This document shows positions 53,221 to 64,000 of a DNA stretch of 64,000 nt, piece after piece. Made by a program: the position numbers and the translations under genes. Location: assembly GCA_964028335.1 (NCBI GenBank), contig OZ034802.1:72452967-72516966 (forward strand), in the 5' to 3' direction. Origin of the DNA: Altica lythri. Its lineage: Eukaryota; Arthropoda; Insecta; Coleoptera; Chrysomelidae. Within the stretch, counting starts at the first letter, position 1; each line of letters begins with the position of its first letter. The notes beneath the pieces are model-generated. The model was not told the origin of the DNA, made no database searches, and worked only from the letters and a program-made list of their open reading frames with translations.

Positions 53221-54243
53221 TTATTTCTTTTTAAAATAAATCCTACCAAGATGGATACACTTTTCGATATCTTTAGTTAAAACCTGCAAAATAGCTGTGT
53301 TAAAGGCATCGATTGGTTTTTCTGCAGACAGGAATCGCTGCCCACGCATTAACCTCCTGATCTTGGAAAACCTAAAAAAGTCGTTGGGACTAAGGTCGAG
53401 ACTATACGGTGGATAGTCAAACAATTCGATAATTTGAAACTCCAAAAACTTAATTGTCTTGTGGGCAATGTGACCACTTGTATTGTTTTGATGTAGGGAT
53501 GATTTGCCCTTGTATGTTGTTTTATCGAAGTTTTGCGATAACTTCTGGTAAACATACCTACGTTTTTATACCAATTGGAAGTAACCGTTTTTCGATCTTC
53601 TAAAACAATTTTTGCGACATGACTTTTGACCTAAAAGTTCCGATTATTTTTATTGACACACTTTGGGAACGAATCACTTTTGTTGGTTTTTCCTTAACGA
53701 AAGCAACCACACAACGGATTTGCGTTTATTTTCCGGTTCGTAGAAGTAAATCCAAGATTCATCCCCATTAACAATACCATAAACGTTTTATGAGCGTCCT
53801 TTTTTGAACCGTTCAAATGTTTTTTCAAAATCAATTGACGCTAACTACTTTTTGCTTTTCTGTGAGCCAATAGGAAACCCAAAGGAAAATTAACTTCGTA
53901 ACCCACAGTTCTTCTTGTGAGATCTTTTGGATCGAGGTCTTTAAAATGTCTAAAGGTGCCTCTATCTCCCGGTATATTAAAAGGAAGTCATCCTGTATTA
54001 GATGAGAAACCGCATCAATGTTTTGCTGTCTGACTGCTGTTTTGGGTAGACCTAGCGTGGATTCGTCGTTGAGACTGAAGCGACCACGTTGAAATTTGCA
54101 ATACCAGCAGGAAACAGTTTACTGGTGTGATGTTTTATTCCCAAACACAGAAACCGTTTTAAAAAGACAATGCTGTTTGGATAATTCTCTCCGAAAGTTG
54201 TAGAAAAAGATTTTTCCAAAATGTTCTCGGCTTAGATCCATTT
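53221..54243 (-). pseudogene. Mariner transposase pseudogene 1
   Basis: Minus strand. The N-terminal part starts at about 54243 (MDLSREHFGKIFFYN, FQRGRFSLNDESTLGLPKTA) and the C-terminal frame (53445-53221) has YPPYSLDLSPNDFFRF and MRGQRFLSAEKPIDAF, the DD34D end of a mariner transposase with its final Asp kept. Many stops and frame changes separate these. The 5' flank to about 54360 matches that of the copy at 56 kb. Confidence 0.85.
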
Positions 54244-55771
54244 TGCTAATTTCAAAAATTTACTATACCTACACGACTTCTTGTATTGTAATGAAACTCT
54301 GGATTTAAGTCAAGATTAAGGTAATATTTGTTTCTGAAGGTTTTATTGGTGGCACCTTCCACGCGGCTATATGCAAAACTAAAAAGTCAATAACGATTGT
54401 AAATGTTTTTTTTTTTATTTTTTATTTTTAATTTCACATTTTTTACGGTTTTTCTAATTTTTTTAAAATTATTTTTTGTTATTAAAAATATTAACGAGAC
54501 TACGGATTCCACAGGTTAATATTTTTTTTTAGTGTTAAGCACGATCACCAAATAAAAAGCATAATTTTAAAAATGATTAAAACATTTATAGTGTTAACTA
54601 GTATGACACATCCATCCAAATAGTACTCTTGGCAGTTAAGACTTTGTAAACATGTGACACCAAACTAATATTTATATATAAAGTTGTTGTTTATCAGACA
54701 GTTACCGTAAAAATTCCAAAAGCCAATTCCCATGCTTTCACCCACCAATTGATCCCGTTAAAGGACCCTCTAGGTTACAATACCGACCGATTCAACCAAG
54801 TGACCTTTATAGCCTTTCTTCGATCCGTTCTATCCTGTGACAGATGGTCACAAAGGATATCTAAAGTTACCCATATCGTCCTTAACGAAACTGCCGAGTA
54901 GTTTAAATATTTGACAAATATAAGTTTGTATACAGACTTCTGGTAATATTTATCATTGATATTTTGTCGAAGAATTCAGAAAACTGAACAAAGAAAAGTA
55001 AATAGTATGAGTAAGAAAATTCAAAATAACAGAAGAAATTGTACAATTGTATTAAAACATATGTAAAAATGACTTATGAAAGTAAAGATACGAGTTAAAA
55101 GAATTAAAGATAAATAAAAATTGTAACAGCAAACAAGACATTAGTTGGCCTAATTGACACAAGTTAAGTATGTAAAAATAAGTTTTATAATCTTTCTTTT
55201 TGTTTTTCTTAAAACTAGATGTTTATGCTCAAGATCGGTTAAAGTGGGTTTGAATAGAAACTACATACAACAAGCCTATTTTGTATAAAATTTATTTCTT
55301 ATTTATGTAATTTTAGGTACATTTATATTTTTTTATTTTATGAAGCATCATGATGCTGCTTCAAAAACAATCCTAGAGCTTCTCTAAAAATGCTGTGCTG
55401 TAATTTAGAGTAATCTAAGCTACAAAAGCAAAAATATCCTTTAAGGCTTTTTCTGAATGGCTCTGCGTAGGATCTTCTGGAGTGTTCTTATCGCGTACGT
55501 TGGGAGCAGGTCTTGAAACTGAAGTGGCTAGGATGTAGTATTAGTGTAAGTGTATACTGGAGCAAAAGAATATCTGTCATAATGATACTGGCCTTTCCGT
55601 AAGATTCGTCGCTCTGTAGCCACTTGTGATTTATCTAAATTGTGAGGTAAGATTATAGCTTTTATATCTGTAAAGTAAAGTTTTGGGGTGGCATCTTTTA
55701 GAACGCTTAAAGAACGCTCCAAGGAAAAAAGGGTATTTTCTTATTTTGTGCACCCTGTTAAGGGTGCACTG
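54244..55771. other. Mariner flank and unrecognised DNA
   Basis: 54244-54360 is mariner 5' flank; 54405-54480 is a T-rich tract. From 54481 nothing is recognised; the 64-codon minus frame at 55528-55722 is not supported. Confidence 0.4.
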
Positions 55772-56180
55772 TCAAATTTTAGTTTTTTTCCAAAGCGTTA
55801 AAATCACATCGTCGAAAGATAAATATAGGAAACTATAGTAAGATTGACGCGAATACAGGGATCCACCTTGATCAAGGTCTTTGAAATGCCCAAAGATGCT
55901 TCTATCTCCCGTTGTTGCACGGCGGTTATCCTTAATTTGCTGACTAACCGCATCAATGTTTTGCTGTGTGACTGCTGTTTTGTGTGAACCTAGCCTAGAT
56001 TCGTCGCTGAAACTGGAGCGACCACATTGAAATTTAGAATACGAGCGGAAAACAATTGACTGGTGTTGTGCTTCATTTCCAAATACAGAAACCATGTTGG
56101 CGAGACATTGCTGTTGAGGTAATCCTCTCCGAAAATTTTAAAAAAATATTGTTTGAAAATGTTCTCGGCTAAGATCCATT
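55772..56180 (-). pseudogene. Mariner transposase pseudogene 2, N-terminal part
   Basis: Minus strand. An ATG-like start near 56179, then a frame (56095-55772) with FQCGRSSFSDESRLGSHKTA and NIDAVSQQIKDN, the same family as the copy at 53-54 kb. It is cut off before the DDE domain; a GTGCACCC/GGGTGCAC hairpin lies at the break (about 55749). Its 5' flank runs to about 56310. Confidence 0.8.
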
Positions 56181-56310
56181 TTTTGACCTAATTACTTATT
56201 TCAAAACTTCACTGTACCTTCACAAATAGTTGAATTGCAATAAAACTCTGGAATTATATCAACAAAAGATTAAGGTTAGATTTGAGTCTAAAGGATTTAT
56301 TGCTGGTGCC

Positions 56311-56837
56311 CTATTCAAAACTAAAAAGACAACCCTCGTAACAATAAGAACGTGTGTTTAAAGATGTTACAACATAAACTTGTTTGGTGTTCAAACGCCA
56401 CGATATTTGAAGTGTATGTTTACTTTTTACCTTAATGTACCAGTTAGATTATTTGCTTTTATTAAATATTTAAAAAATAATTCAGACAATCAAAAACTGT
56501 AATGAATTTTGTTATAGTTTTAAAAAAATTAATTCTGTTTATTTAACATCAATAGTTACCTACATACTATACATTAACAGAATATATTATTAATATAAAT
56601 ATTGAATTATTTGTATATTAAAATATGTTTACACATACATAATGATTTATAAACATGCTATAATGGCCACATTAAATTAAAACTACATTAAATTGTAACC
56701 ACAAAGACTATTATTTTTTGATGGTTTAATTTAATAGACAATTTAGACAATTATTAGATATAGAAATATATAAAGCAATTTATTTAAAAAATAAATAAAT
56801 AAAAATATATATTTTGTTTTAATGTATTTTTCATATC
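56311..56837. other. Nothing recognised
   Basis: Very AT-rich, no supported feature. Confidence 0.35.
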
Positions 56838-57041
56838 ACATGCATTGAAACAGCTTGTGTTGATCCCTGTTTTGCCAGTCGAAACAAGACAATTTCAGAC
56901 CAATGCAACTGTCAGTCAGAAACAAATGTCATTATTTTAAGTCTGTCAGAATTTTTCTGACTGACAGTTGCATTGGTCTGAAATAGTCTTACTTCGACTG
57001 GCTACAGAGATCAAAACTCGCTGTTTCAATGCATGTGATTT
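56838..57041. repeat. Large inverted repeat (hairpin), about 200 bp
   Basis: The arms 56838-56926 and about 56955-57041 pair: CAGACCAATGCAACTGTCAG with its complement, the CCAGTCGAA/TTCGACTGG blocks, and outermost ATCACATGCATTGAAACAGC with GCTGTTTCAATGCATGTGAT. Arms are imperfect and the loop is about 30 nt. It abuts the mariner-like sequence that starts near 57050 and may contain its TIR. Confidence 0.75.
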
Positions 57042-57049
57042 GAAAAGTA

Positions 57050-58080
57050 TAGTGTGTGGCACGGGATGAAACAAAGACGATTTCTGACCGGGCGATGACA
57101 GCCCTCGCTTTGCTTGGGCAGTCAAGCCATTGTTCAACCGATCGTACGTCAGAGTCACGCCACCTGAGAGTCAGCATGAGCAGCTGTTTTGCTGTGAATA
57201 AGAATTCTTTTAGTTTTTTCAATTCTGCAAAAATGTGATGGCCGATTCTCAAGAGAAATCACGTTCAGGACGGACTTAGACATCAAGAATTAACAAAAAC
57301 GTCAAGAAAATGAATGCTTGTAAAGACCGTGGCGTAACCATTAATGAAGTTAGTGAGATGTCTGGAGTGTCATGTAGTTAGTTTCAAAGGATTTTATCTG
57401 AAAATTTTCACTTGAAAAGGTTTGTAGTCAAATTCGTCATTTCACAGATGAGCAAAAGGAGTGTCGAGTTTAGAACGTAAAAATCAGCTTAAAAAGGACC
57501 CACAGTTTTTGTCCAATGTGATTACTGGTGGTGAATTATGGTGCTATAGATATGATTCTAAAACAACGCAGCAACCGAGCCAGCGGACGACAGCTAACTT
57601 AAGCTTGCCAAGTGAAATCTAAAATCAAGACAATGCTCTTTTTTTATTGCTGAGGTATTGCGGACTCTGAACTCGTTCCACCAGGTTAAACTGTCAACCA
57701 GAAGGTCTATCTGGACGTTTTAAAGATATTGACAGAGATTAAAAGGAAGAAAAGATAAAAGCTTTCGCGTACTGGTAAGTGAGTCTTTTATCACGACAAC
57801 TCGCTTACTCACACCGTCCTCTCCGTGTAGCATTATTTTTGATATAAAAGCGGCATATCACCGATTGTTTATCCCCCCTACTCACCGGATCGTGTGACTT
57901 CTTTTAGTTCCCACGATTTTAAAAAAGAATAAAAAGAAAGCCTTTTGCCATAGTTGAGGTAGGCTGGAAGGTCTAAAGGATATCCCCATAATTGAGTTAA
58001 CGAAATGGAAACATCGTTGGGAAAAGTGCATTGTAGTCAATGGTTAATACGCTGAAGGTGATTAAAATTTAATATAAAAA
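57050..58080 (+). pseudogene. Mariner-type transposase pseudogene 3 (SETMAR-like)
   Basis: Plus strand with many stops. Recognisable pieces in order: MNACKDRGVTINEVSEMSGV (about 57310-57370), KKDPQFLSNVITGGELWCYR then YDSKTTQQPSQ (about 57495-57575, around the first catalytic Asp region), and a YSHRPLRV/TDCLSP-like segment near 57810-57880. The family is a different mariner lineage from the two copies on the minus strand. Confidence 0.65.
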
Positions 58081-59030
58081 TATTGAAACAAAGGAATTAT
58101 ACGGAAATTCCGTTTTTTTTGGGTACCTTCTCATATACACTTACCAGGGTTCCTGGGTATCCTTGAAAGTAGAGTCTCGGTGGAGAAGTCCTTTTGAAGA
58201 ATTGATTGAGGATGGTGCATTTTAACGTTTGTGTCATGGGAGCTTGTTATTCGAAAATGTCTTGTAATATCTTAAGAGTATGAGCGCTGTATATAGACAG
58301 ATTGCTCAATATCTTCCAATGATAAAAACACTTCTAGTTTTAACTGCTCTAAACGGATCAGTAAAACGTTTTTGTCTGGTGTGTATTAATCACAACTTTT
58401 TTAACAATCTTCGGTATTATTTTGATCAAGGCGCGTAAGCGATACTATTTCGTGCCTTAATTTGAAATTGTGTTGTCACAATTTTTAATACACCATAATA
58501 TCTGAAGTAAGATACATATTTTTTTGTTATTAATGAATCATCAAATGTTATTATAGCAATAAAACTTGTTGGTTTTATAGAATTAATTTTTGTGTTGGAA
58601 TTTTCAATTAAATTTAGTCGTAAAAAGCATCCGCTCGAAAAACATTCTCTTTTCTTCTCTTTTTCTACCCCGAATGGATTTGATTAATACTAATTAGTTC
58701 TAAACCGCTGTTAAAAATGCCAAAATGAAAATAATATTATTTTGCTCTTACCAATTAATTTTGCTGGCAGGAAAGTTGAGCTGAGCTGTGCGACGTAAAT
58801 CGAGCAAAAATTGTGTAGACTTTCAGCATTTGTTTGAGAACAAGTTTTAGGAGAACTAAGAATATCACAAGAACTATTTAAAATGATTAATAAAATTCTT
58901 TATGTACCTAAACAAAGAAAAATGTCATTTATAAAATTCAAAACGTATTTTAATTGCACTTATTTTTCTTCGATTAATAGAAATATAGTATTTTTAAAAT
59001 TTTAGGAAGTAAATAAAAAATGACTTTATG
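58081..59030. other. Nothing recognised
   Basis: No supported feature. Confidence 0.35.
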
Positions 59031-59250
59031 GAGAAATTGAAAAAAATGACCTATCTAGTAGATTCCGAGCCCGCAACTCTCCTGCTTTCACTTGGCAATG
59101 CTCTAACAAATAAGCTATTGCTTTGTTTTTTTCTTTAAGCACATATAGCATGACGTTAATTAGGGAGAGATTTTGTCAAATCGGCAATTGAAAAATCAAA
59201 ATCTAAATCATTTTTTTTTGTGTAATGTCTTATATTTTTAGTCCGTTAGG
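59031..59250 (-). repeat. SINE-like tRNA-related repeat, minus strand
   Basis: Reverse complement of the family: left part ending CATGACGTTAATTAGGGAGA (as read on plus), tRNA-like block with CCGAGCCCGCAACTC, tail CAATTTCTCCATAAAGTCAT on the minus strand. Confidence 0.7.
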
Positions 59251-59280
59251 AGATTGGATTTTTAAAAATTTTTGAAATTT

Positions 59281-59540
59281 AGGAGATATTGAAAAAGTGT
59301 CACATGTGACATGAGTTGAATTTAACGAACAAAAAGCTAAATAATTACTAAGCATTTATAGCTTAGTTGTTAAAGCGTGCCGTGTAGAGGCAAAGGTTGC
59401 GGGTTCGAGTCCTGCTGGATGCGACATTTTTTCAGTTTGTCCTTACTGTCATTTAATATAGGTATCCTTGTTTGTACATTTTCTAAAATTTCAAAAATCC
59501 CGTTAGAGATATCGCAAATAATCGGTTACTAGAAATAGAG
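59281..59540 (+). repeat. SINE-like tRNA-related repeat, plus strand
   Basis: Begins GTGTCACATGTGACATGAG, then the tRNA-like block (59350-59425, with TAGCTTAGTTGTTAAAGCG and GCGGGTTCGAGTCC) and the GACATTTTTTCAGTTTGTCC tail. It lies head-to-head with 59031-59250. Confidence 0.75.
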
Positions 59541-60341
59541 TAGGTTATTTCTGATAACGTTTTCACTAGATAAATAAATAAGGAATAGATAAAAGCTCAT
59601 AAATATTTCTTTGGGTCAATATAGATTATGGTTATTGTATGTAAATGACCCAAGTTTTTTAATTCCGTTAATGAAGATATAAATGTAAAAAGTAGTAAAT
59701 TTTCAACTTTAAAAGTACTTTTTAATTGCATTTTAATTTATACTGTTATAATGACAAAGTTGCGGTAACTTCAACGTGCCAATTTTACCGATTAAGTTTC
59801 GGTTCGCTAAGGTGAGCTGACTTGAAACGAATTTTTAATGGTCTGAAATATTTATTCATTGTGCGACAGGAGAATGAGAATTATAAATTGATATTATTTG
59901 ATTATCTACGTAAAATGGGGAAAAATTTTTTAGGTTAAAACTTTTTCCTGTGCCTTTAATGCCTACAGACTGTAATGTACAGATATAGAATTTATGGGGA
60001 AAAAAGATCGTTTATAACATTTTTTAAACGATTTTGTCGATTTTTCGGAAGTTTAAAGTTTTTTTAGTTATGTTAACAGTTTTCGATTTTTACGTTGTTT
60101 TACTTTTATTAGATTTTTGTTTTTTATAGTTTTTCCTTTTTTTAGATTTTAAACATTTTTTTACGCTATATAGACAAGAATAGTAGGCTCATTTTCACAA
60201 AAACTCGTTTCATGCCGCTAAAGCTCTTGGTCCGCATTTCGGTCCGTTGCAGCGTTGCCAACCTTAAATTAAGTCTGTAGATCCTAAACTGTTAGATCTA
60301 GAGTTGTAATATCTGCTCATCAGCTCTTACAAAGCTGTACA
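59541..60341. other. AT-rich DNA with T-tract array
   Basis: 60000-60180 has T-tracts with about 10-11 bp spacing. Nothing else is supported. Confidence 0.45.
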
Positions 60342-61689
60342 AAAAAAAAGAGTGTGCGTGTAACCTTTACGCGCGATTGAAGTAAAACTTGCTGACGTAC
60401 GTATCGAAAAATAAATATTTAATTACAATTCAATTATATTTATTGTCTATATACTTTACAAAAAATGAGATGTTATATTTATATTATTCATTAGAAATAG
60501 GAATTTGATAGTTATCATTATTTTTTATATATGAAATAATAGGTTTATGATAACTAAAATGTGAAACATAGATTTTACCCTCTAAATACCATTTGAAAAT
60601 TTTGAAAATTTCATAAATAAATTTTGAAAATTTAAGCTCCTCCCATAGCTGAAATCACACCGTTACTTCCATCAGAATCTTCCGTTAGAATCTAACGTTA
60701 GAGTTACCCCTAGTCGCGTCTAAAGAAATTTTGCTTCAATAATAGGTAAACAATATTAAAAATATACACACATTACGTTTAGAATGTGTGATTTTGTAGC
60801 TGTATCTACCTTATTGTAATACAACACAACACAAGAGCCTTCGATAGTTAGATAACCATTTCATTTTGTAGCGTTTTATAGCATATTCCATAAAATTTAA
60901 AATCCTGAGTTGAGTTTGTTTTCTTCAGTTCTACGAAGGATCTGTTATTGCTGGTAAAAGATCAGCCATCCTGACTAGTGGTTTTATGGCCTTTATGGCT
61001 ACCTAACCAAACCTAAAATAAGTATAAGCAAGTGTTAAAACATTTCGAATATTATTATTTTATGAACAAAAACGTGCAACATGCTTCTTTACTAAAACGT
61101 AAACAATTATTTACTATCATAATATGTATGTATGTATATAAACTTACTTAATTAAATCATAATGAATGTCGCTGTCTCGTCTTTTTTTCGTTTTCATTTT
61201 TCTTCAAATCTCTCTGGCGCTTATAATATGCCCTTTGACGTTCACAATTTCTTTTTCTTTTTAGCTCTTTAAGTCTATAAAACGAAAATAGCTAGGTATA
61301 AATAATGGGTATAAATAATTAGGTATAAATAGTGTAATTACACACCAAAAATAAAATTTATGCATATAGAGTACCTTCTCACTCATTTTCATTCAATATT
61401 TTCTCATCACTTTCTTCATTAATAAATCCACTTTGTTTATTCATATTTAAAACAAACACTTTATACACAAATTTAAACTATTTACCACCAATGTATTTTG
61501 GTTGACAAGATGGCAAGCTGTCAATTCATACAATTACAGATTTAATTTTATTTAATATAGTAGGCGGAATCGTGTTAGGTATTTTGTATCAGGTTTTGTT
61601 TCCGGTACGCGGTACATTAGAATGACGTCACGTCCGTTAGAATTACTGAGTTACCCCTAGTCGCCGCTAAAGAAGTTTTACTTCAAAAA
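60342..61689 (+). repeat. Long dispersed repeat, copy B
   Basis: Second copy of 24075-25689 in the same orientation, starting GAGTGTGCGTGTAACCTTTA and ending CTAAAGAAGTTTTACTTCAA. It lacks the 240-bp hAT-like insertion of copy A. It shares the internal CTACGAAGGATCTGTTATTG and CTCTGGCGCTTATAATATGC blocks. No coding sequence recognised. Confidence 0.85.
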
Positions 61690-62904
61690 CGTTGGTAACC
61701 CGGAGCCAGATGTGGTACAAAGAACTTTAAAGATAGCGCCCAAAATGGTCCTATTAGTCTTGTCTTTTTACGGTGTCAGTATTTCTTGTTCTATATAGTA
61801 ATAATATGTACGCTAATAGGTGTAAATTAATAAAAAAATACTAGAAAAAGGAGGCTATTGCAAATATGAACCATTGCCTCAGTGCTGTTAATTTTTATAG
61901 TTTTTTACTAATACTATTATTCATGATAAAAACCTAAATGCGTTACAGCCACTTAATTATTAGACCCATTTGACAAAATAAAAACCAGAAAAATATTTTC
62001 TAGACTTTCTACATGACACATTGGTTGGTCCAAGGCAATTTGCCGCGTGATTTAATCACTAGCAAGAACATCTTTCACCTCAGAGCAATTCATCATTTCT
62101 TCTTTCCTGAGATTGGAACGTCGCAGTTTCACTTCGTGTTTTTTTTATGTGTATAATGATAGATGATAAAAACTAATCGTTGCTAAGACTACCTCTTGTT
62201 GGATTTTATCTGAAGGGAATTCGAATTCGAGAAAACCCGTGTAGAAGAAAATAAAACTCTGAATACATTACCTAACTAAACACAATGTTTCTGGATTACG
62301 ACAAAAATCTAAAAAATACGTAGCTGAAAAACTTTTTAATTATATTACAACCAAATGAGAATTGCAACGAGGAAATAATGGGAATGCATGAAGCTGCGGA
62401 GTTGACTGGTGTATACATTTGAATAATAGAATCAGGAGAATTTTCATAAAACAGTCGGAAAATTACGCTAAAGAAAGTCTCTACCTTTTTCAATATTATT
62501 TTATATCTAAATAATTGAATTTAAGTTTTATATTAAAATTTTAGAAAAAGCAAAGGTGTATCTAAATTAAAAGTAAAACCTTAAGAACTGAACGGTTCAG
62601 TATGTCGCATATGCCATGAGAGCCTTAAATAAATGAATGAATAAAATAGATATAGAGGAGGAGTGTGATGTTGGTGGGAGTGTTAAATTTAAGGACTCTG
62701 TTGTAGGACTTATGTCCTTTTCAGGGAGTGGATGAAAAGGTTGTTTATTCTGTAGCTCCTGTGATTTCTTCTGGTTCCAAAATTCCTCGAACGTGCCTAA
62801 ACCGTCATTGTTTTTTTGTGTCAGTGTAGGTCTGTGGGGAAGTGTAACCCACGTGGTGCAATGTGGGGTTGGGAGATTGACACTGCGGCGGGTCTCCTCC
62901 GTAG
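61690..62904. other. Nothing recognised
   Basis: No supported gene. The GC content rises from about 62820, where short overlapping minus frames occur, but they have no recognisable content. Confidence 0.35.
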
Positions 62905-63056
62905 TGAAGCCATTTGGCGAGGACGAAGGGAACGAGAGCCTGAAAGGAAAAACCTAACGTACGTACAATAATCGCGACAAAGTGTTCGCGCATGTACGTC
63001 GTACATGCGCGAACACTTTGTCGCGATTCCCTGCTCTCGCCAAGTCGCTTCTCTTA
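62905..63056. repeat. Palindrome with perfect 28-bp arms
   Basis: 62970-62997 and 63001-63028 are perfect inverted copies separated by GTC. The arm includes TCGCGACAAAGTGTTCGCGC. Outside it, GAAGCCATTTGGCGAG (62906-62921) and CTCGCCAAGTCGCTTC (63036-63051) extend the symmetry imperfectly. It stands out from the AT-rich surroundings by its GC content. Confidence 0.9.
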
Positions 63057-63726
63057 CTCAGTAGCCGAAGTCCATATAAAAAACTTTGCTGTAAAAATTT
63101 AATTAAATACGTTGCTACATAAGTTTTGTCGTTAATGGTATTTACCTTCCAATGTATCACTTTGCAGTAACTTGTGGAGATTAATATAAAGTGTAGAAAG
63201 TACCGAAAATCCCGCTTTAACTATTTATTAGATCCAATTGGGTAGCAATTCCCATAGGAGCAACTATACCACTACCGTTGATATTTCCAATAAATTTTTG
63301 TTAAATATCACGTTTAAATCCCTTACCTCTACTTGACCCGAATTCGATGTTTTATAATCTTCCACGGTTCCATAAAATATAGAGAATGGAGTTTACAATG
63401 TATGCTCGAGAATATTATTCTACAACTACTTCCTACGCATTTCGGAAGAAATATTTTTCGGAACTTCTACGTCGACTCGACAGTGGAACTCCTAAAAGTG
63501 TTTAAATATTTATAGTAAACCAGCAAACTTTATTTTATTTCTACTTCACTTTTGTTGTCTTAAAGGGATGAGTTAAAAATAAAATTGTTTACTATTTATT
63601 TTTCTAGTTACATTCTTCTAATGAAAAATTTATGTTTATAATATATTCAGTTCATTTTTTTTCTTTTTTTGTAATGTTTTGTCTGGTTTTTGTTTATCTA
63701 AATTAGGTAATAGTTATTTATGATAT
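63057..63726. other. Nothing recognised
   Basis: No supported feature. Confidence 0.35.
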
Positions 63727-64000
63727 GAGTGTTAAAAGTGAGGTTTTATTTTGTGAGTGAAAACGTTTGTGAAATGAGCGGAGCGAATTGAACAATTTCA
63801 CGAACAAAATAAAATCACTTTTAACACAAATACCATACAATTTTTTTTGTACAACTTCCCTATTTTGATAATGAAACGAGCGAATTTGCAATGACAATAA
63901 ACCAAACCGTGTTAAAAGTAAACTAAACCGTGTTAAAAGTAAACTTGTTTACATGGCAACGTGTTAAAAGTATTTTTAACACGCTGCTATGTAAACAATC
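63727..64000. repeat. GTGTTAAAAGT-rich inverted and direct repeats
   Basis: 63740-63840 is an imperfect inverted repeat (GTGTTAAAAGTGAGGTTTTA with TAAAATCACTTTTAACAC around GAGCGGAGCG). Then AAACCGTGTTAAAAGTAAAC occurs twice in tandem (about 63906 and 63927), followed by GTTTACATGGCAACGTGTT and an inverted GTTTACATAGCAGCGTGTT-like partner running off the window. Probably the end of a TIR element that continues beyond 64000. Confidence 0.6.

Noticed and set aside
62805..63160. Overlapping minus-strand ORFs around the perfect palindrome
   Set aside because: They translate an inverted repeat and GC-rich DNA; no motif and mutually overlapping.

Overview
This 64 kb window is AT-rich arthropod genomic DNA, most likely from an insect (a beetle is a guess). 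I found no intact host gene, rRNA gene or CRISPR array. What can be read is almost entirely mobile-element sequence: fragments of LINE-type retrotransposons (R1/I-like, RTE-like and CR1/Jockey-like), Penelope-like elements (PLEs) with GIY-YIG domains, Tc1, IS630-like and mariner transposases, a tRNA-related SINE-like family, and many short elements with terminal inverted repeats (TIRs) or foldback structure.

The centrepiece is a nearly complete Polinton/Maverick (adintovirus-like) element at 5373-15994. It is bounded by long TIRs (775 and 951 bp) that begin 5'-AGTAGATGAG, and by a perfect 6-bp target-site duplication, ACTGTC (5367-5372 and 15995-16000). It sits inside a short TIR element, and an uninterrupted copy of that element lies at 35737-35973 and shows the empty site. 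The cargo is a virion-type gene set. A leftward cluster (11064 to 6911) carries a PLA2/pX-like minor capsid protein, an adenain-like protease, a Cys/His-rich protein, a putative penton protein, a small ORF, a double jelly-roll major capsid protein and an unassigned protein. A rightward cluster (11133 to 14544) carries a packaging ATPase, a protein with a KQKEE repeat, a fibre-like protein and a retroviral-type integrase with a chromodomain. Two small unassigned ORFs lie near the left TIR. No family-B DNA polymerase is present, and the 10.6 kb length is short for the group. The protease is broken by an in-frame TGA and the integrase lacks an ATG and its N-terminal part. The element therefore looks like a polymerase-less, capsid-encoding Polinton that is young (near-identical TIR ends) but already damaged.

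Region by region. 1-5196: phased A-tract DNA, SINE-like copies, a GACAGTTGTC minisatellite split by a foldback element, and a PLE 3' end with a hammerhead-like motif. 5197-16101: the interrupted host element with the Polinton. 16102-23760: a possible solo LTR, a 357-bp TIR element, LINE fragments, a transposase relic and a 10-bp minisatellite. 24075-31660: a 1.6 kb repeat (second copy at 60342) with a nested hAT-like element, an inverted PLE and LINE remnants. 33436-38795: a foldback element, a Tc1 pseudogene, the intact copy of the Polinton host element, and an IS630-like element with recognisable ends. 39640-48240: T-rich DNA, RTE and CR1/Jockey-like fragments and two copies of an 800-910 bp TIR element. 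49069-64000: a 135-bp-unit array with a TA microsatellite, SINE-like copies, three mariner pseudogenes and several strong palindromes, one of them perfect (28-bp arms, 62970-63028).
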